A DNA stretch of 64,000 nucleotides from Brienomyrus brachyistius (lineage: Eukaryota; Chordata; Actinopteri; Osteoglossiformes; Mormyridae): contig NC_064542.1 of NCBI RefSeq assembly GCF_023856365.1, positions 23,282,127 to 23,346,126 of the forward strand. Direction: 5' to 3'. The notes beneath the pieces were generated by a model, which was given only the letters and a program-made list of their open reading frames with translations, had not been told where the DNA came from and ran no database searches. The translations under genes were made by a program, and so were the position numbers. This document shows, piece by piece, positions 1-11,140 of this stretch (positions are counted from its first letter, which is position 1; each line of letters opens with the position of its first letter).

Positions 1-3000
1 CCAGCACTTAGAGACCCCCAGCACTTAGAGACCCCCAGCACTTAGAGACCCCCAGCACTTAGAGACCCCCAGCACTTAGAGACCCCCAGCACTTAGAGAC
101 CCCAGCACTTAGAGACCCCCAGCACTTAGAGACCCCCAGCACTTAGAGACCCCCAGCACTTAGAGACCCCCAGCACTTAGAGACCCCCAGCACTTAGAGA
201 CCCCCAGCACTTAGAGACCCCCAGCACTTAGAGACCCCCAGCACTTAGAGACCCCCAGCACTTAGAGACCCCCAGCACTTAGAGACCCCAGCACTTAGAG
301 ACCCCCAGCACTTAGAGGACCCCCAGCACTTAGAGACCCCCAGCACTTAGAGACCCCCAGCCTTAGAGACCCCCCAGCACTTAGAGACCCCCAGCACTTA
401 GAGACCCCCAGCACTTAGAGACCCCCAGCACTTAGAGACCCCCAGCACTTAGAGACCCCCAGCACTTAGAGACCCCCAGCACTTAGAGACCCCCAGCACT
501 TAGAGACCCCCCAGCACTTAGAGACCCCCCTAGCACTTAGAGACCCCCCAGCACTTAGAGACCCCCAGCACTTAGAGACCCCCAGCACTTAGAGACCCCC
601 AGCACTTAGAGACCCCCAGCACTTAGAGACCCCCAGCACTTAGAGACCCCCAGCACTTAGAGACCCCCAGCACTTAGAGACCCCCAGCACTTAGAGACCC
701 CCAGCACTTAGAGACCCCCAGCACTTAGAGACCCCCAGCACTTAGAGACCCCCAGCACTTAGAGACCCAGCACTTAGAGACCCCCAGCACTTAGAGACCC
801 CCAGCACTTAGAGACCCCAGCACTTAGAGACCCCCAGCACTTAGAGACCCCAGCACTTAGAGACCCCCAGCACTTAGAGACCCCCAGCACTTAGAGACCC
901 CCAGCACTTAGAGACCCCCAGCACTTAGAGACCCCCAGCACTTAGAGACCCCCAGCACTTAGAGACCCCCAGCACTTAGAGACCCCCAGCACTTAGAGGA
1001 CCCCCAGCACTTAGAGACCCCCAGCACTTAGAGACCCCAGCACTTAGAGACCCCCAGCACTTAGAGACCCCCAGCACTTAGAGACCCCCAGCACTTAGAG
1101 ACCCCCAGCACTTAGAGACCCCCAGCACTTAGAGACCCCCAGCACTTAGAGACCCCCAGCACTTAGAGACCCCCAGCACTTAGAGACCCCCAGCACTTAG
1201 AGACCCCCAGCACTTAGAGACCCCCAGCACTTAGAGACCCCCAGCACTTAGAGACCCCCAGCACTTAGAGACCCCCAGCACTTAGAGACCCCCAGCACTT
1301 AGAGACCCCCAGCACCTTAGAGACCCCCAGCACTTAGAGACCCCCAGCACTTAGAGACCCCCAGCACTTAGAGACCCCCAGCACTTAGAGACCCCCAGCA
1401 CTTAGAGACCCCCAGCACTTAGAGACCCCCAGCACTTAGAGACCCCCAGCACTTAGAGACCCCCAGCACTTAGAGACCCCCAGCACTTAGAGACCCCCCA
1501 GCACTTAGAGACCCCCAGCACTTAGAGACCCCCAGCACTTAGAGACCCCCAGCACTTAGAGACCCCCAGCACTTAGAGACCCCAGCACTTAGAGACCCCC
1601 AGCACTTAGAGACCCCCCAGCACTTAGAGACCCCAGCCTTAGAGACCCCAGCACTTAGAGACCCCCAGCACTTAGAGACCCCCAGCACTTAGAGACCCCC
1701 AGCACTTAGAGACCCCCAGCACTTAGAGACCCCCAGCACTTAGAGACCCCCAGCACTTAGAGACCCCCAGCACTTAGAGACCCAGAAGACCCCCAGCAAC
1801 TTAGAGACCCCCAGCACTTAGAGACCCCCAGCACTTAGAGACCCCCTAGAGGACCCACCCCCAGCACTTAGAGACCCCCCAGCACTTAGAGACCCCCAGC
1901 ACTTAGAGACCCCCAGCACTTAGAGACCCCCCAGCACTTAGAGACCCCCAGCACTTAGAGACCCCCAGCACTTAGAGACCCCCAGCACTTAGAGACCCCC
2001 AGCACTTAGAGACCCCCAGCACTTAGAGACCCCCAGCACTTAGAGACCCCCAGCACTTAGAGACCCCCAGCACTTAGAGACCCCCAGCACTTAGAGACCC
2101 CCAGCACTTAGAGACCCCCAGCACTTAGAGACCCCCAGCACTTAGAGACCCCCAGCACTTAGAGACCCCCAGCACTTAGAGACCCCAGCACTTAGAGACC
2201 CCCAGCACTTAGAGACCCCCAGCACTTAGAGACCCCCAGCACTTAGAGACCCCCAGCACTTAGAGACCCCCAGCACTTAGAGACCCCCAGCACTTAGAGA
2301 CCCCCAGCACTTAGAGACCCCCAGCACTTAGAGACCCCCCAGCACTTAGAGACCCCCAGCACTTAGAGACCCCCAGCACTTAGAGACCCCCAGCACTTAG
2401 AGACCCCCAGCACTTAGAGACCCCCAGCACTTAGAGACCCCCAGCACTTAGAGACCCCCAGCACTTAGAGACCCCCAGCACTTAGAGACCCCCCAGCACT
2501 TAGAGACCCCCAGCACTTAGAGACCCCCAGCACTTAGAGACCCCCAGCACTTAGAGACCCCCAGCACTTAGAGACCCCCAGCACTTAGAGACCCCCAGCA
2601 CTTAGAGACCCCCAGCACTTAGAGACCCCCAGCACTTAGAGACCCCCAGCACTTAGAGACCCCCAGCACTTAGAGACCCCCAGCACTTAGAGACCCCCAG
2701 CACTTAGAGACCCCCAGCACTTAGAGACCCCCAGCACTTAGAGACCCCCAGCACTTAGAGACCCCCAGCACTTAGAGACCCCCAGCACTTAGAGACCCCC
2801 AGCACTTAGAGACCCCCAGCACTTAGAGACCCCCAGCACTTAGAGACCCCCAGCACTTAGAGACCCCCAGCACTTAGAGACCCCCAGCACTTAGAGACCC
2901 CCAGCACTTAGAGACCCCCAGCACTTAGAGACCCCCAGCACTTAGAGACCCCCAGCACTTAGAGACCCCCAGCACTTAGAGACCCCCAGCACTTAGAGAC

Positions 3001-3350
3001 CCCCAGCACTTAGAGACCCCCAGCACTTAGAGACCCCCAGCACTTAGAGACCCCCAGCACTTAGAGACCCCCAGCACTTAGAGACCCCCAGCACTTAGAG
3101 ACCCCCAGCACTTAGAGACCCCCAGCACTTAGAGACCCCCAGCACTTAGAGACCCCCAGCACTTAGAGACCCCCAGCACTTAGAGACCCCCAGCACTTAG
3201 AGACCCCCAGCACTTAGAGACCCCCAGCACTTAGAGACCCCCAGCACTTAGAGACCCCCAGCACTTAGAGACCCCCAGCACTTAGAGACCCCCAGCACTT
3301 AGAGACCCCCAGCACTTAGAGACCCCCAGCACTTAGAGACCCCTAGCACA
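1..3350. repeat. 17-bp satellite array
   Basis: About 195 head-to-tail copies of CCAGCACTTAGAGACCC run from the first base of the window, so the true left edge is outside it. Copies are nearly identical. Most variants gain or lose one C in the C run (16- and 18-mers), and there are a few scrambled units near 1780-1860. The opposite strand carries a G5 run every 17 bases. No reading frame or gene is seen. The homogeneity suggests recent amplification (inference). Confidence 0.98.
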
Positions 3351-3390
3351 AACCTAGCACTTAGAGACCCCTAGCACAAACCTAGCACTT

Positions 3391-3547
3391 ACCCCAACCA
3401 TAAACCTCAACATCTAACCCCAACCATAAACCTCAACATCTAACCCCAACCATAAACCTCAACATCTAACCCCAACCATAAACCTCAACATCTAACCCCA
3501 ACCATAAACCTCAACATCTAACCCCAACCATAAACCTCAACATCTAA
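3391..3547. repeat. 26-bp tandem array, about 6 copies
   Basis: Six essentially identical copies of a 26-bp unit (CCCCAACCATAAACCTCAAC + ATCTAA) follow the 17-bp satellite after a short transition containing CCTAGCACAAA repeats at 3343-3390. Confidence 0.95.
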
Positions 3548-3690
3548 CCCCCCTAAAGCACCCTAACCCCCCTAAAGCACCCTAACCCCCCTAAAGCACC
3601 CTAACCCCCCTAAAGCACCCTAACCCCCCTAAAGCACCCTAACCCCCCTAAAGCACCCTAACCCCCCTAAAGCACCCTAACCCCCCTACT
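3548..3690. repeat. 18-bp tandem array, about 8 copies
   Basis: Eight copies of CCCCCTAAAGCACCCTAA directly abut the 26-bp array. Each unit contains CCCTAA, the C-strand vertebrate telomere word, but spaced at 18 bp rather than 6. A subtelomeric origin is possible but unproven. Confidence 0.95.
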
Positions 3691-4109
3691 TACCGTTTTT
3701 TACTTACCTTTTTGGGATCCCCCTTGGTAAATGTACCTGAAACCCCCCTCCCAAAGGCAATAATTAACAACAACCACCAGGGGGCATGATATTTTATTCA
3801 GTTGAACCATTATCACCAAGGTGACCTGCAAGAAAAAATTCTGAAACAAAAAACAGGAGATATGAACTTACCTTTAAAACCCATTGCCTGCCATATGCTT
3901 ACTTCCCAGGGCTTACCACTATGGGGAACAGTCATTTATACTAGATGTATAGTTTCCTATTGTAATACTATAAAGTAATCTAATATTTTCAAACAGCACT
4001 ACAGTAAAAAAAGCACTGCAGGTTTCTACCGATTAAATTAAATATTGTTATCAATCATTGTATGAGTTTAATCACTCACACACCATTACACACAAAAACC
4101 CAATATTAC
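3691..4109. other. unassigned AT-rich spacer
   Basis: No gene, RNA or repeat I recognise is seen between the 18-bp array and the first Penelope-like remnant. Confidence 0.5.
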
Positions 4110-4885
4110 AATGCAGCAGAGGGCCATAAAAACATTACATAAGAATAAAGATATAATCATTAAACCGGCAGATAACGATCCCTGAGGCTTTATCTTGGAT
4201 ACACAGCAGTACAAATTAGAAGCACTAAGGCAATTGGAAGAAACTAATTATTACATCCCACTGACAAAATCAAAGCCAAAACATTAAGGGACATCTATAT
4301 ACCAACCCAGTCTATAACAGAGCAATGTACAATAATTATATTTATCACTACCTACTCCTCGAAAGCTGTAACATTAAATAAGCTTAAAAATTACTTTCAG
4401 AGGACACAACAGTTGCAAAAATTCAGGTTCATCTCCGCCTATCGGTAAAACAAAAATCTTAAGGATATTTTAGTGCATTCCAAATTCAATACTTTTAAAG
4501 ACAATACCTTAGCACAAGTATACCCTTATTTTAAACCAATTAACAGCATAAGGCATTGGGATCTCACATTTGTTATTCAGGAAAACATCTCCCTCACTAC
4601 CTGTAATGTGATTTATCTGATCCAATGTAACCATTGTCAGGAAAAGTATGTGGGAGAGACGGGCAACAAATTAGTAAACCATTAGTCTTAAACAAAACTT
4701 GTACACATTTTCCCAGAATACCAAGCTCATTATGGTAGCACAACACTTCCAATAACATGGCCTAAACAATGTAGTAATTTCAGGCTTACTAGCAAATAGT
4801 ACATGGTCACGCACAAAGGGTCAGAATGGAATACAGGTGGATCCAGCGACTACAGACCTGGACACCTCAAGGGTTTAATATGAGG
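4110..4885 (+). mobile_element. Penelope-like element remnant D (C-terminal GIY-YIG part)
   Basis: Two separated pieces of a Penelope-like (PLE) polyprotein are readable. Near 4130-4190 is the conserved stretch NKDIIIKPAD, which in PLEs lies N-terminal to the reverse transcriptase core. At 4473-4685 is the start of the GIY-YIG endonuclease, with CNVIYLIQC, then KYVGETGN. Just downstream, in other frames (4690-4870), are decayed pieces of the endonuclease C-terminus (LMVAQHF.., a WSRTKGQ-like stretch). The RT core between the two pieces is deleted and several stops are present, so this copy is dead. In the family the endonuclease nicks the target and the RT copies the RNA. Assignment to PLE rests on motif recognition; the subfamily is uncertain. 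Confidence 0.8.
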
Positions 4886-5229
4886 TAAGTGGGGCACACT
4901 TGGCGGGGGGTGGCCTCAGGAACCCGCTGGCAACATTAGAAATGGATTCAGTTTGTAGGGGGGATAACTGTTGTGTAGCATTTATGTATGCAAAGCACAG
5001 GGACACTTCCTCAATATAATATTAACACACACTAATATGTGTGCTGATAGTGGTATGATATTAACATTTCTAACATCATTTGAGCACTCACCTCTTTGGA
5101 CTAAGGAAGGCATCCCTGCACTAGGATGCAAATTTTTTATATTTTTTTTAAATGCAGATACATGAATTGGCACTGCAAGGTTTTTTTGTTTAATGGGGGG
5201 ATAATACAGCAGATAATCCTGTTAACATA
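4886..5229. other. unassigned spacer
   Basis: Two small overlapping open frames on opposite strands (4971-5173) show no recognisable domain. Nothing else is seen. Confidence 0.4.
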
Positions 5230-5634
5230 TTAGCATCAAAACCAGAAGTGGGCATAACTCACCCTAGGAATGTCGTCGACACTAGAAACAAAGTTCCTCA
5301 GATCAGAGTAGATGAGTAGAGTAAAGACATAAAACTAGCATCAAAACAGGCAATGTACAAAAAACTACAATCATGCTAGCATATTAGCATCAAAACCAGA
5401 AGTCGGCATCTCACAGCCTAGGAATACCCTAGAGATTAGAAAAGTTACTCAGATATGGCTTGAGTAGAATCAAGTGAAGAAATTAGCGTCAAAATAGGCA
5501 ATGTACAGAAAAAAAACTACAATCATGTTAGCATATTAGCAACAAAACCGGAAGTAGGCGTAACTCACCCTAGGAATGTCGTCGACACTAGAAACAAAGT
5601 TCCTCAGATCAGAGTAGATGAGTAGAGTAAAGAC

Positions 5635-5742
5635 CACTTCCGGTTATCTCACTGCTGATTTCCTGGAGCTGCTAGATTCCCTCAACCTACAACAACATGT
5701 TGATGTCCCCACACATTCCAGGGGTCACACACTTGACTTGGT
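5635..5742 (+). repeat. left inverted arm of the folded L2 fragment
   Basis: Reverse complement of 6746-6853 with only a few mismatches. Its outermost bases (CACTTCCGGTT) match the reverse complement of the surrounding satellite unit (ACCGGAAGTG), so the end of the arm shares sequence with the host array. Confidence 0.85.
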
Positions 5743-6745
5743 GTCAAGTGAGGCCAAGCACAGAGCCCTGTGGGACACCACAGGTGACGTTGTGGATGTG
5801 AGATTTTGCGCTGCCAAGGGTGACATGTTCGGTTCTGCCAGTTAGGTATGACGTGAACCAGTTATGAACAGTTCCTGAGAGTCCCATGGTGCATTGCAGG
5901 CGGTGAAAGAGGATGTTATGGTCTATTGCGTCAAAAGTAGCTGTCAGGTCAAGGAGGATGAGTATAGAAGGGGAACCAGTATCTGCCGTCATCAGAAGAT
6001 CATTGGTGACCCTGACCAGGGCTGTTTCTGTGCTATGGCCAGGGCGGAAACCGGACTGAAATTTTTCAAACAGGTTACTCAGTTTGAGGTGATCATGAAG
6101 TTGTGCTGCAACTGTTTTTTTCCAGAACTTTAGAGAGGCATGGAAGATTGGAGATGGGCCCATAGTTAGAGAGAACTTCAGAGTCCATGGTGGGTTTTTT
6201 CAATAGAGGTCTGATGACAGCAGTTTTTAAAGTAGAAGGAATATGGCCAGTCAGGAGGGATTGGTTTATGATCCGGGTGATGAGTGGAGAGACGGCAGAG
6301 ATGTTGACCTTTAGCAGGGCTGAAGGGAAAGGGTCCAGGGAACTGGTAGATGGTTTCATTTTCCTGATGACGTTCTCCACCTCTTCCCGTGTGGTAGCAG
6401 AGAAGGAGCAAAGTGGCTGGACCTTCTCAGGTAGTAGGTCGACAGTTGGAGGAGGCAAGATATTCGTGATGGAGAGGTATGAACGGATATTATCAACTTT
6501 TTGTCTGAAGAAATTGATGTGCATGTTGCACCTCTGCTGTTGCACTGCTGACAGGTTCAGAGGAGAGAAATTTAAGGTCCAGGGCGAGGGCATCTGCATT
6601 GATGGTCTTCAGATTTCTGAAATGGATCTGACGTTTTGGTTTGATATGGGGGGAGAGAAAGGGCAGCTCCATTGACACTACTTTATGGTCCGAGATACCA
6701 AGATCATATACCTGTAGATTACTGATGGGGGCGAAGTTTGAAATG

Positions 6746-6853
6746 ACCAAGTCAAGTGTGTGACCCCTGGAATGTGTGGGGACATCAACATGTTGTTATA
6801 GGTTGAGGGAATCTAGCCGCTCCAGGAAATCAGCAGTGAGATAACCGGAAGTG
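6746..6853 (-). repeat. right inverted arm of the folded L2 fragment
   Basis: This arm is continuous with the coding frame of the LINE endonuclease on the minus strand and with the satellite unit that resumes at GGGCGTAACTCAGCC. Confidence 0.85.
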
Positions 6854-9756
6854 GGCGTAACTCAGCCTAGGAATGTCGTCGACACTAGAAACAAAGTTCC
6901 TCAGATCAGAGTAGATGAGTAGAGTGAAGACATTAAACTAGCATCAAAACAGGCAATGTACAGAAAAAACTACAATCATGTTAGCATCAAAACAGGAAGT
7001 GGGCGTAACACAGCCTAGGAATACCGTAGAGATTAGAAACAAAGATCCTCAGATCCATCTTAATAAGTAGAGGCAAGTGAAGAAACTAGCATCAAAACAG
7101 GCAATGTACAGAAAAAACTACAATCATGTTAGCATCAAAACAGGAAGTGGGCGCAACACAGCCTAGGAATACCGTAGAGATTAGAAACAAAGATCCTCAG
7201 ATCCATCTTAATAAGTAGAGGCAAGTGAAGAAACTAGCACCAAAACAGGCAATGTACAAAAAACTACAATCATGCTAGCATATTAGCATCAAAACCAGAA
7301 GTCGGCATCTCACAGCCTAGTAATGTCGTCGACACTAGAAACAAAGTTCCTCAGATCAGAGTTGATGAGTAAAGACATTAAACTAGCATCAAAACAGGCA
7401 ATGTACAGAAAAAACTACAATCATGCTAGCATATTAGCATCAAAACCAGAAGTGGGCGTAACAGCCTAGGAATACCGTAGAGATTAGAAACAAAGTTCCT
7501 CAGATCAGAGTTGATGAGTAAAGAAATAAAACTAGCATCAAAACAGGCAATGTACAAAAAACTACAATCATGCTAGCATATTAGCATCAAAACCAGAAGT
7601 CGGCATCTCACAGCCTAGGAATACCCTAGAGATTAGAAAAGTTACTCAGATCCGGCTTGAGGAGTAGAATCAAGTGAAGAAATTAGCGTCAAAATAGGCA
7701 ATGTACAGAATGTAGCGTCCCCGGTTGAAATGACGGTCTCTCAAACTGATGGTTCACAATCCTTTATTTAACCTTGCCTTGTGAACTCACCGTAAGAGCT
7801 ATAAAGTGTACAGAAAATAATCACCATTAGTAGCTCAGACAGCAAGTTACCTTTAACACCTTTCCTTATTCCAAAACATAAATGAATTCTTTCCTTTAAG
7901 TTCTAATATCCTTTTGTTAACGTTTTCTACATAGATTATCTTTTACACGTATATTCAATTAAACCATTTTAACAATGTGTAACAGACTGGGCCACAGCCT
8001 GCGTAGTAGGGGTCTAGGCTGCCCAATCCTCCGGACGGAGAAGGTACAGCAGGATCTAGGTCCCTGTACCCTCACCAATCGCCTCCCTAGTCTGCTACAT
8101 GCACTATGTGAGCAGATCGGCTAAGGCTCCAGGACTTCCCTATCAGCGTCACGGTGCCAACCTGGAGTGTAGTACTGTTGGGGATAGCGTGATGTTTAAG
8201 TACCCACACCGTACCCCCACCCCCCGACCGAAGTACCCAGCAGTAGCAGGTGAGACGCCCCTACTCCGGAGAGAGCCTAAATAATAGAAGCAGGGTAACC
8301 ACTGTACACCAGGATAGGGTAAATTGAACACATAGGCAGTTTATTCTCTGTAAGATTACTAAATTATTAGATGGAAAGAACCAAAGCTCACATAAAACAA
8401 AGGACTGCAATTACCAAATTGAGTTTCACCAACCACCTAACTCCCCTCTATTAATGAAACCCCAGCCCCAGTCACCCTACTGAGCGCTCAGTGTCTAACG
8501 GTGGAGGCTTCAAGCAAGAACTCCCGTTTACCTCCGACGGGATATTTTTTACCCTTCATATAACACGTTCGTAGTAACCTTACAACAGGACACATTCATA
8601 TTAAACATGCACAACAACCTCATAACAGAAATGAACCTTATTCATTTAGCACTTTATACCACTGGCACATTGTAATAATCCGTCCGATAACATCAACACT
8701 CCCATGCGAAAGTCTGTTCAGTACATTTACTTCCAAAAATGACCGCCAGAGAAATCAGGCATCCGGGCATGCAGTTAGAACATAGCGGGCCTGCCCTGCC
8801 AGGTGGTAGCGTGCGCAGAAAATGGGGTGTGCAGCAGCGATCTTTTAAAACTCCGCTTAGTGTCCGTCACGTTAGCAGAATTCTTCTACTTCTTGGCCAA
8901 GTTGCTGATCACCCTGATGTACATTCGCCGAAATAAACTTTATTAAATATCACCTGCGTCGTTCTTGGTGCTGGAGCTGACGAGTCGTCTCTGTATAGCA
9001 GGGAAGCTACCGCGATTCCTCCAAGCTCCGGTTCCCTCTGCGCGGCACCGGGAGCAGCTCTCGTCTGTCGTTCTGGTAACACACAGCAATTTCCCTTCTC
9101 CGGAGCACCAACGTGGCTCGAACCTGCCTTCAGACTAATCTGGTCCTGTGTACCGGTTGACTACATTAAGGAATTCTCCCTACTTACTCTACATCACCCG
9201 AACGAACCAAAAAAAACCTCCTTTCCCCCTCTCTCTCCCGCCAACTCCACGCAGCCACGTTACGTCGTGACGCACCGTCACACTTGCTTTTAAACACCTT
9301 CGAATCACGAAATAAACTAAAGTAAATCATTATCAAATTGTCCGTGACCTTACATGACAAATAAAACAAAGCAGCTTGTAAATTATAACCCTTTAACACG
9401 CTTAATTTATCCGTGCTCTTTAGCACCTTGTAGTGAGCAAAAACGTAGTCCATTTTACTCGGCAAAACACCTCACAACAGAAATATTAAACATATATACA
9501 TTTACAAATCAACCTTCAAAACCCACCTTGTTCCTCATCAACCAGGAGCTAAAACCATCACTGGTATTTAAGAAATTAACCAAAAAAGAATCGTAATATA
9601 ACTATTCCTTTTTCACGGAACACACCTTGCTTCGACTTCCATGAAGTTTTCCCGCTACTGTGCGGTTTGCAACACTGGTTTATGGCAGCTTGTTGCTCTA
9701 TGTTCCTTCAAAATAAAAGCCGTTCTTTCACAATAAAAGGCATCACTCATCTTATA

Positions 9757-10044
9757 TACACTGAACAAAAATATAAACGCAACACTTTTGTTTTTGCTCC
9801 CATTTTTCATGAGATGGACTTAAAGATCTACAATTCATTCCAGATACACAATATTACCATTTCTCTCAAACATTTCTCACAAATCAGTCTAAATGTGTGA
9901 TAGTGAGCACTTCTGCTTTGCTGAGATAATCCATCCCACCTCACAGGTGTGCCACATCAAGATGCTGATCTGACATCATGGGTAGTGCACAGGTGTACCT
10001 TATACTGCCCACAATAAAAGGCCACCCTGGAATGTGCAGTTTTG
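9757..10044 (+). repeat. Tc1 left terminal inverted repeat
   Basis: Matches the reverse complement of 10636-10918 along its length, including the inner ACTGCACATTCCAGGGTGGC segment. TIRs this long (~285 bp) are longer than the ~50-230 bp usual for Tc1 relatives. Confidence 0.9.
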
Positions 10045-10056
10045 TCTCACAGCAAA

Positions 10057-10599
10057 ATGCCACAAGCATTGAGGGAGCGTGCAATTGGCATGCTGACAGC
10101 AGGAATGTCAACCAGATCTGTTGCTCGTGCATTGAATGTTCATTTCTCAACCATAAGCCGTCTCCAAAGGCGTTTCAGAGAATATGGCAGTACATCCAAC
10201 CGGCCTCACAACCGCAGACCACGTGTAACCACACCAGCCCAGGACCTCCACATCCAGCAGGTTCACCTCCAAGATCGTCTGAGACCAGCCACTCAGACAG
10301 ATAATGCACGGCCCCATGTTGCAAGGATCTGTACACAGTTCTTGGAAGCTGAAAATGTCCCAGTTCTTGCATGGCCAGCATACTCACCGGACATGTCACC
10401 CGTTGAGCATGTTTGGGATGTGCTTGACCGGCGTACACGACAGCGTGTACCAGTTCCCACTAATATCCAACAACTTCGCACAGCCATTGAAGAGGAGTGG
10501 ACCAACATTCCACAGGCCACAATTGACAATCTGATAAACTCTATGCGAAGAAGATGTGTTGCATTGCATGAGGCAAATGGTGGTCACACCAGATACTGA
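10057..10599 (+). pseudogene. Tc1-type transposase, central catalytic part deleted
   Basis: Starting at the ATG at 10057 (MPQALRERAIGML), the protein has an N-terminal helix-turn-helix DNA-binding region (residues ~1-60: GMSTRSVARAL.., STISRLQRRF). It then jumps at about residue 80 (DRLRPATQT) straight to the second catalytic aspartate region DNARPHVA and the C-terminal YSPDMSPVEHVWD, which holds the third acidic residue. About 180 residues are shown versus ~340 usual for the family; the segment with the first Asp is missing. It cannot catalyse transposition alone, but it could still bind the TIRs. The frame itself is open, so the deletion was in frame. Confidence 0.88.
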
Positions 10600-10635
10600 C
10601 CGGTTCTGAGTCCCCAGACCCCCAATAAAGCAAAA

Positions 10636-10918
10636 AACTGCACATTCCAGGGTGGCCTTTTATTGTGGGCAGTATAAGGTACACCTGTGCACTACCCATG
10701 ATGTCAGATCAGCATCTTGATGTGGCACACCTGTGAGGTGGGATGGATTATCTCAGCAAAGCAGAAGTGCTCACTATCACACATTTAGACTGATTTGTGA
10801 GAAATGTTTGAGAGAAATGGTAATATTGTGTATCTGGAATGAATTGTAGGTCTTTAAGTCCATCTCATGAAAAATGGGAGCAGAAACAAGAGTGTTGCGT
10901 TTATATTTTTGTTCAGTA
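10636..10918 (-). repeat. Tc1 right terminal inverted repeat
   Basis: Inverted copy of 9757-10044. It begins about 37 bp after the transposase stop codon. Confidence 0.9.
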
Positions 10919-11140
10919 TAGTTAAACAAGGAATAACATTTGTAATCAATAAATGTAATAAACGAAATATTAATACGGTCATTTACACTCCCACCAAATC
11001 ATTAGAGCTCAAATGGGAACCAAACGGAGTGATAATGATTTCCTAATGAAGAAATGACCTGTAACCGTTGACCTGTAAACATTACATTGTATGAAAACAC
11101 AGTTTACATGACAGAATAAACCTTAAACTTCAGAATGTAA

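Larger units (their letters stand above)
5635..6853 (-). mobile_element. L2-type LINE fragment with inverted 5' end (fold-back)
   Basis: On the minus strand, 6853 down to 5744 encodes in order: the end of an APE-type endonuclease (YLTADFLE.., DLGISDHK near 6700), a linker, the RT N-terminus (IRKMKPSTSSLDPFP) and RT motifs up to GVPQGSVLG near 5750. Frames are broken at several places. At 5635-5742 the endonuclease segment appears again on the plus strand, giving 108-bp inverted arms (5635-5742 and 6746-6853). The catalytic RT box and the 3' end are missing, so the copy is inactive. The clade (L2/CR1 group) is inferred from motif similarity. Confidence 0.8.
5230..7710. repeat. ~150-bp tandem satellite, about nine units
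   Basis: The core CCTAGGAAT(G/A)(T/C)CGT recurs near 5262, 5420, 5567, 6866, 7013, 7161, 7317, 7467 and 7617, a spacing of 147-158 bp. Each unit also carries AACAAAGTTCCTCAGATC, AGCATCAAAACAGGCAATGT and ACTACAATCATG. The array is split by an L2 LINE insertion (5635-6853) and ends abruptly at the presumed BEL LTR at 7711. A diverged unit occurs beyond the BEL element at 17086-17210. Confidence 0.92.
9757..10918 (+). mobile_element. Tc1/mariner element with ~285-bp terminal inverted repeats, internally deleted
   Basis: The ends read CACTGAACAAAAATATAAAC and the inverse TTTATATTTTTGTTCAGTA, flanked by TA dinucleotides. The inverted repeats extend from 9757 to about 10044 and from about 10636 to 10918 with high identity. 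Inside is a single shortened transposase frame. It is inserted in the presumed BEL LTR and so is younger than that element. Confidence 0.93.
7711..10987 (-). repeat. presumed BEL 3' LTR, split by a Tc1 element
   Basis: On the minus strand the LTR would begin TGTAAATGACC right after the purine tract at 10988 and end ..GGGGACGCTACA at 7711. An AATAAA signal lies about 55 bases before that end (near 7765), as expected for an LTR polyadenylation site. Removing the Tc1 insertion leaves about 2.1 kb. No second LTR copy is available for confirmation, so the limits are inferred from TG..CA ends, the purine tract and the polyA signal. No gene is seen in it; short frames near 8099-8331 and 8739-8936 look fortuitous. 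Confidence 0.5.

Noticed and set aside
1..3690. CRISPR-like array
   Set aside because: There are no spacers between units; it is a simple satellite in a eukaryotic context.
8099..9596. Small genes in the BEL LTR region
   Set aside because: Short overlapping frames on both strands with no domain, in DNA best explained as an LTR.
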